A DNA stretch of 6,218 nucleotides. It comes from Anaerolineae bacterium. GTDB taxonomy: Bacteria; Chloroflexota; Anaerolineae; J102. The position numbers were made by a program, and so were the translations under genes. Below the pieces are notes generated by a model. The model worked only from the letters and a program-made list of their open reading frames with translations, was not told the origin of the DNA and did not search any database. The stretch lies in NCBI GenBank assembly GCA_026992375.1, contig JALXAF010000234.1, positions 1 through 6,218 of the forward strand, given 5' to 3'. Of the stretch, positions 1 to 5,262 are shown piece by piece (the stretch's first letter is position 1; every line of letters begins with the position of its first letter).

Positions 1-30
1 CTTCGCCTCGCTCAGAATGACACAGCGAGG
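1..30. repeat. Edge-truncated dispersed repeat with short inverted repeat
   Basis: The first bases carry CTCGCTCAGAATGACA, a variant of the TTCGCTCAG(A/G)ATGACA intergenic element that is scattered through many environmental bacterial genomes, Chloroflexota included. A perfect 7-base inverted repeat (CCTCGCT at 6-12 and AGCGAGG at 24-30) brackets an 11-base loop, so it could form a small hairpin. The copy begins at or before the window edge, so its full extent cannot be judged. The family assignment is from memory of the motif, not from a search. Confidence 0.45.
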
Positions 31-101
31 CATGGGTTTCATACAGCATTCACGCCATTGCCCGCCCGCATCCAATTGGCCTGCGGCGGTTTCGGCGGCG
101 T

Positions 102-494
102 TCACTCAGCGTCGATCTCCCCATCGTCCTCATCCAGCCACCACTCTTCGACCAGATCATCCTCGCCCGCGCCCAGATGCCGCTCTTCGATGATCTGCGC
201 GGCCCGGGGAGCCAGCGCCTTCTTCACCAGCACCTTCACCTCGGCCAGCGGCCCGAACTGCATCCCGTACACGCTGCCCAGCGACTCGCCGCTGGTGATG
301 GCGGGAATGCCCTCGCTATCCAGCAGGGCCACCACCAGCGCCGCCTCGATCTCGTTGGCTGCGCGGTAAACCGCCACCGGGCGATTGTCGTCGCCGCCGA
401 ATGCAACTCGGGTCTGGGTGCGGGCCCGGGCAGCGCCAAAAAGTCGTCGCGTCCAATTCATCGCCATGGTCGTCATAACGCCATTATACCACAT
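102..494 (-). CDS. Small DUF2007-like (putative signal transducing) protein
   Basis: A cytoplasmic protein of up to 130 residues with no signal peptide or membrane segment. Residues about 39-105 (VAVYRAANEIEAALVVALLDSEGIPAITSGE...GPLAEVKVLVKKALAPRAAQIIEE) fit the DUF2007 / 'putative prokaryotic signal transducing protein' pattern: a first strand, a helix with 'EAALVVALLDSEGIPA', a variable loop, a Val-rich strand, then a helix of the 'A..I.EE' type. The last 20 or so residues are strongly acidic with a WW pair (VEEWWLDEDDGE). The family has no settled biochemical function, and none is claimed here. The start is uncertain. The coordinate given is the longest frame (ATG at 492-494, with only a weak GGGGCG upstream). 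ATGs at 474-476 and 465-467 are at least as likely, because a TGGTATAAT extended -10 box lies between the first ATG and these two. It diverges from the tRNA-Lys gene, and its stop is TGA. Confidence 0.8.
   Translation of the reverse strand: MWYNGVMTTMAMNWTRRLFGAARARTQTRVAFGGDDNRPVAVYRAANEIEAALVVALLDSEGIPAITSGESLGSVYGMQFGPLAEVKVLVKKALAPRAAQIIEERHLGAGEDDLVEEWWLDEDDGEIDAE
483..491 (-). promoter_or_regulatory. Extended -10 promoter for the DUF2007-like gene
   Basis: Read on the minus strand, this is TGGTATAAT, a perfect TGnTATAAT extended -10 element. No TTGACA-like box is found 16-18 bases upstream (AAATCC at 17), which fits an extended -10 promoter. Transcription would start near 475-476, almost exactly on the second in-frame ATG of the gene. 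The mRNA would then be leaderless or have only a very short leader. That start is an inference from spacing alone. Confidence 0.45.
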
Positions 495-512
495 TTCGCC
501 CCAGAGGATTTT

Positions 513-542
513 TTGACAGACGACCGAAAAGTGATTTATAAT
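513..542 (+). promoter_or_regulatory. Consensus sigma-70 promoter of tRNA-Lys
   Basis: A perfect -35 box TTGACA (513-518) and a perfect -10 box TATAAT (537-542) are separated by 18 bases. The expected transcription start is near 549, about 6 bases before the mature tRNA 5' end at 555. The 5' leader for RNase P to remove would therefore be very short. Perfect hexamers are typical of strongly expressed stable RNA genes. Confidence 0.9.
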
Positions 543-554
543 TTGTTCTGTTGT

Positions 555-627
<73 letters not shown>

Positions 628-644
628 CTTCACCCTCACCAAAA

Positions 645-676
645 GGCTCCCGGAGCAATCCGGGGGCCAATGTTTA
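645..676 (+). terminator. Probable terminator after tRNA-Lys
   Basis: A 9-bp GC-rich stem, 645-653 (GGCTCCCGG) with 660-668 (CCGGGGGCC), has one T-G pair and a 6-base loop. It lies 17 bases after the tRNA 3' end. The following tract (AATGTTTA) is only weakly T-rich, so it may act as a factor-assisted terminator or a processing barrier. AAAA just upstream of the stem suits bidirectional use. Confidence 0.65.
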
Positions 677-1130
677 GGGAAAATCACCTGCAAGCTGATG
701 GGGGATGCAATGCTTATAGGTGGCGGTTGGCGTCCCCAAAAATGGCTTGTCCCTCGGGCCAGGAAGAGAAGCTGGTGGAATCAGGTCGATGGCTGGTGCG
801 TTTTCACACGGAACAATGCCGATCTGGATAATTCTTGCGCCTGATTTTCTGGCTGTTTGCTTTGATGTAGCCTTTACCGACGCCTCCGGGGAGCGCTGGG
901 GATTTAGTGGCGGATCGGAAGTTGGAGAGTCCGCCTCGCCGTAAGTTATTTCCAATAATGTCTAATATCAAACCCAAAATGGACAGCTCCCATTCGGAAT
1001 TGGCCCTTGATACTCAACCGGCTGGCGATTCGCTTCGAAGACCGCTGGCCACAATGATAGATTTATCCCATTTACACGCGATTTCTGAAACTTCCGAATC
1101 TACAGAAAAATAGGTTGCGCAAAACTTATG
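669..1130. other. Intergenic stretch without a supportable gene
   Basis: About 460 bases between the tRNA-Lys hairpin and the end of the secreted-protein gene. Short open frames occur on both strands (720-944 plus, 674-955 minus, 907-1113 plus). None has a ribosome binding site, a recognisable domain or a plausible protein composition. A promoter-like pair (TTCACA at 803-808, 18 bases, GATAAT at 827-832) leads into nothing recognisable. GC content falls from the left part to the right part, from about 950 onward. I see no RNA fold, repeat array or pseudogene that I can name. Confidence 0.5.
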
Positions 1131-2450
1131 CTAATCTTTGCCAAATCGGGCGAACTTGGCAAAGACAGCGAGATTATATTTATCATCTTCTTCTGCATTT
1201 TCCATGGCGTTTTGAATGTGGGCAACAATTGTATTGCATGAGGATTGATGTGAATACTTCTGCAGCTCTAACCATTCATAGAGCGTGGCCGGGTCGTCTT
1301 CGTAGACGCCACCTGTCCCATCGATATAATTTGCAAAAGTCGTATCGCTAATGACGGCGCCGCATGTAAAAGTATTTGCCAGGTACGCCATTCTCTCCTT
1401 GCTCCATTGATTTTGCAGACCCGCATCATGGAATGAAACCACGAATTCGGCCAGGCGCGCCCCATGCGTCAAGTCTTCCATTCTCGTTGATGAATCAGGG
1501 TCAATGTCTGCTGGCCAGTAATACCAGGTTAGATATGTGTCGTTGTTCGCGGATGTCTCAAAGTGCATATTCCACCAGATGTAATTGGCGACTTTTATAA
1601 CGGTATTCTTGTATTCGGTATTTGGCTGACCATCGGCGAGACTTGCCCGGTATAGTTCGACGAGAGGCTCTGCAATAATCACTGTCCAATTGATGGGAGC
1701 CTCGATGCCAGAGTAATCCTCTCCATCGTCGTAGTCATAATAGTTGTCCGGATACGCAAAATAGACGCCGCTTGCGCCATCCCCATAAGGGGAGTCTGGG
1801 TCAGGAACAAAAGGGGCGTGAACTTCATAGAGATTGGCCACCATTTGATAGTATCTATCAGCATCCGCTCCGAATTCATCTTTGAGATTTTTATCTTCTT
1901 TTACAATTCTGGCGAATGCAGCAAGAGGATAAGCGTAAAGTGCATTTGTTAACATGTCAGAATATCGTTCATTCCCATCAGGGCCATAATGGTATGCTCT
2001 CGTGCCCCATCCAGGTAAAACGACGCCGGTTCTGTCGTCAATTCTGCCAGTTAGAATATCATTTCCATTTGCAACGATTGTCAATAATTGATCTAAATCT
2101 CGCAAAATACGAATATCATGCGAGATTTCATACATATCAATGTATGCTCGTAAATATGCTCCTCTGTCCCACCCACTCGGATGATTGTCAACGCCAAATT
2201 GTCCTACAAAATAGTTCTTTTTTAAATCGTCGTGCTGTTCCAGAAACCATGAAAGATTTGGAGGAGCTACAACAAAGGGCAGGAAAACCTGCAATGGTTG
2301 GGACGCTACCTCACTAGATGAAGAAACGCCATCCACGCTTGCTTCGATTAGAGGAGACCCAGAGCCCACTGCCTGCGCCAGGGCGACCCCCATTCCGAGT
2401 ATCATTGCGAGCAAGATAAGTAACAAACGGATGTAACTTTGCGTTTTCAT
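1131..2450 (-). CDS. Secreted putative (alpha/alpha)-barrel protein, function unknown
   Basis: 439 residues. Residues 1-25 form a clear Sec signal peptide: MKTQSYIR, a leucine-rich core, and a type I peptidase site ALA|QA at 25/26. A Ser-rich stretch and the segment VFLPFV (55-60), like the LPLV linker of secreted Chloroflexota proteins, lead into a single domain from about 65 to the end. This is rich in Trp, Tyr and Asp and built of alternating helices (about 95-127, 164-184, 195-210, 252-270, 281-296, 325-343, 350-360, 385-402, 407-433). Such spacing suggests an (alpha/alpha)6 toroid, as in many polysaccharide lyases, six-hairpin glycosidases and epimerases. Notable are WDRGAYLRAYIDMYE (94-108), GYG-like DSPYGDGASGVYFAYPDNYYDYDDGED (219-245), and RMEDLTHGARLAEFV (323-337), an ED..HG motif that may be catalytic or structural. 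Two cysteines (C363, C405) could form a disulfide. No family is recognised firmly and substrate is unknown. A weak Shine-Dalgarno (AAAGGCGA) precedes the ATG. GC content is well below that of thrS, hinting at foreign origin. Confidence 0.85.
   Translation of the reverse strand: MKTQSYIRLLLILLAMILGMGVALAQAVGSGSPLIEASVDGVSSSSEVASQPLQVFLPFVVAPPNLSWFLEQHDDLKKNYFVGQFGVDNHPSGWDRGAYLRAYIDMYEISHDIRILRDLDQLLTIVANGNDILTGRIDDRTGVVLPGWGTRAYHYGPDGNERYSDMLTNALYAYPLAAFARIVKEDKNLKDEFGADADRYYQMVANLYEVHAPFVPDPDSPYGDGASGVYFAYPDNYYDYDDGEDYSGIEAPINWTVIIAEPLVELYRASLADGQPNTEYKNTVIKVANYIWWNMHFETSANNDTYLTWYYWPADIDPDSSTRMEDLTHGARLAEFVVSFHDAGLQNQWSKERMAYLANTFTCGAVISDTTFANYIDGTGGVYEDDPATLYEWLELQKYSHQSSCNTIVAHIQNAMENAEEDDKYNLAVFAKFARFGKD
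1136..1164 (-). terminator. Inverted repeat at the 3' end of the secreted-protein gene
   Basis: A perfect 9-bp inverted repeat (CTTTGCCAA at 1136-1144, TTGGCAAAG at 1156-1164) with an 11-base loop. It sits inside the last codons of the minus-strand gene (encoding roughly FAKFARFGK), ending just before its TAG. On the minus strand it is followed by AT-rich sequence with TTTT about 10 bases beyond. It could be a terminator or an mRNA-stabilising hairpin, but it has no proper U-tract. The repeat may also simply reflect the repeated FAKFARFGK residues. Confidence 0.35.
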
Positions 2451-2548
2451 GGTATCGCCTTTGGCATCAAATCACCTTTTTGAGCCAGGCCGTAATCCAG
2501 GCCAAGATGAGCGCAAAATCACATGACAAACGCCACATGACGAAATCC

Positions 2549-2578
2549 ATTATACAATTTTGCTATGCGGACTGTCAA
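2549..2578 (-). promoter_or_regulatory. Consensus promoter of the secreted-protein gene
   Basis: On the minus strand, -35 TTGACA (2578-2573) and -10 TATAAT (2554-2549) are both perfect, with an 18-base spacer. The expected start is near 2542, giving a leader of about 90 bases before the ATG at 2450. An ACTGT-N5-ACAGT inverted repeat (2571-2585) overlaps the -35 box and may be an operator, though it is short. The promoter is back to back with that of the thrS unit. Confidence 0.8.
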
Positions 2579-2606
2579 CGACAGTTAGATTTACTTTCCA
2601 CAAACG

Positions 2607-2635
2607 TTGACACTGCGTCCGCACCATGCTAAAAT
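2607..2635 (+). promoter_or_regulatory. Promoter of the T-box/thrS transcription unit
   Basis: A perfect -35 TTGACA (2607-2612), a 17-base spacer and -10 TAAAAT (2630-2635) with an extended TG at 2627-2628. The transcription start should fall near 2642, about 20 bases before T-box Stem I. This matches the usual placement for a T-box leader and makes the promoter call firmer. Confidence 0.85.
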
Positions 2636-2641
2636 GCTTCT

Positions 2642-2892
2642 GTCAAGTTGATAGCGAAAGCGCTGATCGAGACGAGTAGCAGACGCCCGGTGCGTCAGAG
2701 AGTGGAGGCCCTGGCTGCAAGCCTCCATCGCAACGGTTCCGCGAAAACCCCTCGGGAGCGGAGAACAGAACGCCTCAGGCCAGTAAGTTCTCCCGGCTGG
2801 ATGCCGTTATCAATCCGCAAAGCGGGCCGATTTTTGGCCAACTTGGGTGGAACCGCGCGACTCCGCGTCCCTTGGGACGGCGGGGTCTTTTT
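2642..2892 (+). ncRNA. T-box riboswitch (threonine, specifier ACC) controlling thrS
   Basis: A tRNA-sensing leader RNA that acts by transcription antitermination. Stem I runs about 2661-2760: its base pairs CGCT (2661-2664) with AGCG (2757-2760) and CGAG (2668-2671) with CTCG (2751-2754), with a kink-turn-like internal loop between. The specifier-loop 5' side is ACGAGTA (2672-2678), followed by AGAGAG (2697-2702) and an apical stem TGGAGGC/GCCTCCA. The specifier loop 3' side reads CGAAA-ACC, placing ACC (Thr) at 2747-2749; this aligns with CGAAA-GGC of the Bacillus glyQS leader. A second stem pairs GGAGAAC (2760-2766) with GTTCTCC (2787-2793). The T-box sequence GGGTGGAACCGCG (2845-2857) holds the TGGA bulge (2848-2851) that should pair with the uncharged tRNA 3' end. 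In the antiterminator, GGG pairs with CCC (2869-2871) and CGCG (2854-2857) with CGCG (2864-2867), excluding the terminator. Stem I pairing was done by eye. Confidence 0.95.
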
Positions 2893-2896
2893 GTTT
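2859..2896 (+). terminator. T-box intrinsic terminator
   Basis: The arm 2859-2871 (GACTCCGCGTCCC) pairs with 2874-2887 (GGGACGGCGGGGTC), with a single bulged G, one T-G pair and a very tight loop, followed directly by TTTTTGTTT. Its 5' arm includes 2864-2871, the bases needed for the antiterminator, so the two folds are mutually exclusive. With charged tRNA-Thr this hairpin should stop transcription before thrS. Confidence 0.95.
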
Positions 2897-2937
2897 GTAG
2901 CCATACAGGCCACGGCGAAAAAAACGTCTGATGAAGC

Positions 2938-2949
2938 AACGCCGGCGTT
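2938..2949. repeat. Perfect 12-bp palindrome in the thrS leader
   Basis: AACGCCGGCGTT is fully self-complementary and lies 46 bases after the T-box U-tract. It could be a dimeric protein-binding site on DNA. As RNA it has no loop and would need neighbouring bases to open. A chance occurrence cannot be excluded in GC-rich sequence. Confidence 0.4.
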
Positions 2950-2981
2950 TTGTGCTAACCCACGTCATGGGTAAAACCCTT

Positions 2982-3000
2982 CTTCGCTCAGGACAGGCTG
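2982..3000. repeat. Copy of the CTTCGCTCAGGACAGGC dispersed repeat
   Basis: CTTCGCTCAGGACAGGCTG matches a short element that is repeated many times in intergenic DNA of diverse environmental bacteria; its translation gives the telltale 'ACPERSRG'-like strings, here ACPERRR on the minus strand. It lies in the transcribed stretch between the T-box terminator and the first open frame. I know of no established function. The identification rests on recognition of the motif, not on counting copies in this genome. Confidence 0.6.
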
Positions 3001-3008
3001 TCAAACGT

Positions 3009-3059
3009 CAGGTGGTTGCCAGCGGAGCAGTGTCCTGCAATGCTCCATGGCATCACCTG
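3009..3059 (+). other. Long imperfect hairpin between the T-box and thrS
   Basis: Three paired segments nest around one loop: CAGGTG (3009-3014) with CACCTG (3054-3059), GCCA (3018-3021) with TGGC (3048-3051), and GGAGCA (3024-3029) with TGCTCC (3041-3046), enclosing an 11-base loop. That makes 16 pairs over 51 bases. There is no T-run after it, so it is not an intrinsic terminator. It could protect or process the thrS mRNA, or be a small palindromic repeat element. Confidence 0.5.
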
Positions 3060-3090
3060 CGCCACAAAAAAGACGCCCTGCCGCGGTGTC

Positions 3091-3192
3091 ATGGAATCGA
3101 TTTTGAACTTTCTGCTCATTGTAGCAGTGGCCATGCTGTTGCTGTACGGCGGTTATCTGCTGATGATTTATTACGGCTTTATCACACCCTAA
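3091..3192 (+). CDS. Candidate 33-residue single-span membrane miniprotein
   Basis: The frame reads MESILNFLLIVAVAMLLLYGGYLLMIYYGFITP then TAA. Residues 5-29 are almost uninterrupted hydrophobic, long enough for one transmembrane helix, and the tail is Tyr-rich (YYGFITP). It ends 22 bases before the thrS start and would be on the T-box-controlled transcript. No convincing ribosome binding site precedes the ATG. A longer in-frame start at 3040 would add 17 residues (MLHGITCATKKTPCRGV) but lies inside the hairpin. I do not recognise a family. Support comes from composition and position only. A random frame with such an unbroken hydrophobic span and a clean stop just before thrS is unlikely but possible. 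No function is proposed. Confidence 0.45.
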   Translation: MESILNFLLIVAVAMLLLYGGYLLMIYYGFITP

Positions 3193-3199
3193 CCTTATT

Positions 3200-3204
3200 G
3201 GAGG
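3200..3204 (+). promoter_or_regulatory. Ribosome binding site of thrS
   Basis: GGAGG, a strong Shine-Dalgarno core, lies 10 bases before the ATG at 3215. It fixes this start codon and so confirms that the encoded ThrRS really begins without a TGS domain. It is the clearest Shine-Dalgarno in the window. Confidence 0.85.
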
Positions 3205-3214
3205 TTTTTCGCTT

Positions 3215-5032
3215 ATGGGTTCTCCCAAACAAAAGCAGGAACAAAAAGACGATCTGTACAAAATCAGGCACTCGGCCGCGCACGTCATGGCCCAGGCCGT
3301 GCTGGAACGCTATCCCGAAGCGAAGCTTGCCATCGGCCCGCCCATCAAGGACGGCTTCTACTACGATTTCGATCTAGGGCGAGACGAGGAGGGCAATCTG
3401 CGCACCTTCTCGCAGGAAGACCTGGAAGCCATCGAAAAGCGGATGCGCCAGATCATCTCCGGCAAATATCCCTTCGAGAAGAAGGTGGTCACTGCAGAAG
3501 AGGCCCGAGAACTCTTCAAAGACCAGCCCTACAAGCTGGAGCTCATCGACGGGCTGCTGGAAGGCGGTCTGGATGAACATGGCGAGCCCATCGAAGGGCC
3601 GGTCGAAATATCCATCTATCAGGATGGCGACTTCGTCGATCTGTGCCGCGGGCCCCATGTAACGCACACGGGCCAGATTCCTCCCGATGCCATCAAACTG
3701 CTGCATGTGGCTGGGGCCTACTGGCGGGGCGATGAAAAGCGTCCCATGCTCCAACGCATCTACGGCACGGCCTGGAAGAACAAAAAACAGCTCAAGGCCT
3801 ACCTCAATCGCCTGGAAGAAGCGAAAAAGCGCGACCATCGCAAACTGGGCAAGGAGCTGGACCTGTTCAGCACCAACCATGAGACCGTAGGCGGCGGTCT
3901 CATCCTCTGGCATCCCAAGGGCGGTCTCATTCGCTATCTTATGGAGGAGCACGCAAAACGGTTGCACCTGGAGGGCGGCTACGACTTCGTCTACACGCCG
4001 CACATCGGGCGTTCGGTGCTGTGGGAGACCAGCGGACACCTGGGCTTCTACAAAGAGAGCATGTACGCCCCCATCGACATCGATGAGCAGGAGTATTATC
4101 TCAAGCCCATGAACTGCCCTTTCCACGTGCAGATTTACAAGAGCCGTCTGCGCTCCTACCGGGATCTGCCGCTGCGCTGGGCCGAGTGGGGCACGGTTTA
4201 CCGCTACGAGCGATCGGGCGCGCTGCACGGATTGACCCGGGTGCGCGGATTCACCCAGGACGATGCCCATCTCTTCTGTGCCCCCGATCAGATGCCGGGG
4301 GAGATCGACCGGGTGTTGCAATTCAGCATCGCCATGCTCAAGGACTTCGGCTTCGAGAACTTCAACCTATATCTCAGCACCCGGCCCGAAAAACGCGTGG
4401 GCGAGGAAGAGAAATGGGACGCCGCGGAGGAGGCCCTGCTGGGAGCGCTGAAACGCAGCGGCTATCCCTACGACATCAACGAGGGCGACGGCGCGTTCTA
4501 CGGCCCCAAGATCGATATCTACGTCACCGACGCGCTGGAGCGCCCCTGGCAGCTCAGCACCATCCAGTTCGATTTCAACCTGCCCGAGCGCTTCGATCTC
4601 ACCTTCATCGGCCCCGACGGCAAACCCCACCGCCCCTACATGATCCATCGGGCCTTGATGGGCAGCATGGAGCGCTTCTTTGGCGTGCTCATCGAGCACT
4701 ATGCGGGCAATTTCCCGGTGTGGCTGACGCCCGTGCAAGTAGCTGTCATCCCCATCACCGACGAGCAGAACGGCTACGCCTTCGGCATCGCCCAAGCGCT
4801 CAAGGCCGCGGGTCTGCGGGTGGAAGTGGATGACGGCGACGATCGCATGAACGCCAAAATCCGCAACGCCCAGTTGCAGAAAATCCCCTACATGCTGGTG
4901 CTGGGCGGCCGCGAGATGGCCGAAAACACGGTCAACGTGCGATTGCGCAACGGCAAGCGGCTGGGCGCGATGGCTCTGGATGACTTCATCGCCCTGGCCC
5001 GGGAGGCGATTGATCAGAAAATCGCCATCTGA
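3215..5032 (+). CDS. thrS: Threonyl-tRNA synthetase lacking the TGS domain
   Basis: 605 residues; a cytoplasmic class II synthetase that charges tRNA-Thr using Thr and ATP. After a short charged start (MGSPKQKQEQKDD) it goes straight into the N2 editing (SAD) domain, about 14-190, with all four editing residues present: H19 and H23 (RHSAAH), C144 and H148 (CRGPH). A linker (about 160-210, with EEAKKRDHRKLGKELDLF) precedes the catalytic core, about 210-500. The zinc ligands are C301 (KPMNCPFH), H352 (TQDDAH) and H478 (MIHRA). Motif 2 arginine is R330 (VYRYERSG) and motif 3 arginine R487 (GSMERF). The anticodon-binding domain fills about 500-605 (PVQVAVIPITDEQ...VNVRLRNGKRLG). Full-length bacterial enzymes such as that of E. 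coli (642 residues) have an extra N-terminal TGS domain of about 60 residues, absent here. F303 replaces the Gly of MNCPGH, a variant I believe occurs naturally in some bacterial lineages. It is controlled by the upstream T-box. Confidence 0.98.
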   Translation: MGSPKQKQEQKDDLYKIRHSAAHVMAQAVLERYPEAKLAIGPPIKDGFYYDFDLGRDEEGNLRTFSQEDLEAIEKRMRQIISGKYPFEKKVVTAEEARELFKDQPYKLELIDGLLEGGLDEHGEPIEGPVEISIYQDGDFVDLCRGPHVTHTGQIPPDAIKLLHVAGAYWRGDEKRPMLQRIYGTAWKNKKQLKAYLNRLEEAKKRDHRKLGKELDLFSTNHETVGGGLILWHPKGGLIRYLMEEHAKRLHLEGGYDFVYTPHIGRSVLWETSGHLGFYKESMYAPIDIDEQEYYLKPMNCPFHVQIYKSRLRSYRDLPLRWAEWGTVYRYERSGALHGLTRVRGFTQDDAHLFCAPDQMPGEIDRVLQFSIAMLKDFGFENFNLYLSTRPEKRVGEEEKWDAAEEALLGALKRSGYPYDINEGDGAFYGPKIDIYVTDALERPWQLSTIQFDFNLPERFDLTFIGPDGKPHRPYMIHRALMGSMERFFGVLIEHYAGNFPVWLTPVQVAVIPITDEQNGYAFGIAQALKAAGLRVEVDDGDDRMNAKIRNAQLQKIPYMLVLGGREMAENTVNVRLRNGKRLGAMALDDFIALAREAIDQKIAI

Positions 5033-5123
5033 CTCGATACAACATGCAAGCGAGGAGATTCCTCCTCCTGTGGTCATCAGACTGACGCAACACCTAAAAA
5101 CGCCTAGAGAACCACGCCGACAG

Positions 5124-5153
5124 TTATCCCAAATTTGTCAGGTGGTATATAAT
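5124..5153 (+). promoter_or_regulatory. Possible promoter of the methyltransferase gene
   Basis: A perfect TATAAT (5148-5153), part of TATATAAT, with a poor -35 (TTATCC at 5124-5129, 18-base spacer). Transcription would start near 5160, leaving a leader of about 100 bases. A 10-bp palindrome, CCAGCGCTGG (5178-5187), lies just downstream and could be an operator. No intrinsic terminator is seen between thrS and this box, so read-through from thrS is also possible. Confidence 0.4.
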
Positions 5154-5262
5154 GCTGTGTCGCCGTTAGGCATGACGCCAGCGCTGGTCACCCCTTTGCC
5201 ACATCATCCCGACTGGCAGCCAGCGGCTTCACCATAGCCCTGTTGCAAGCGCAGAAAACGCC

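Noticed and set aside
803..832. Promoter-like TTCACA-18-GATAAT
   Set aside because: Both boxes miss one base and nothing identifiable lies downstream, so it is likely chance.
674..955. Open frames on both strands (674-955 minus, 720-944 plus)
   Set aside because: No ribosome binding site, no domain, and mirrored open frames typical of GC-rich non-coding DNA. The minus product is Pro/Ser-rich with no family I recognise.
907..1113. Plus-strand frame of 68 codons
   Set aside because: No ribosome binding site or recognisable motif, and no fit with neighbours.
1916..2317. Plus-strand frame of 133 codons
   Set aside because: Antisense shadow of the secreted-protein gene, with Cys/His-rich random composition.
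2648..2974. Plus-strand frame of 108 codons
   Set aside because: It lies over the T-box leader RNA and its terminator, so it is structured RNA, not a gene.
3374..4321. Minus-strand frame of 315 codons
   Set aside because: Antisense shadow of thrS, which is certain from its full set of motifs. The same applies to 4186-4833 plus and 4367-5077 minus.
5051..5066. Small GAGGA/TCCTC inverted repeat after thrS as a terminator
   Set aside because: Only 5 bp with a 3-base loop and no T-run.
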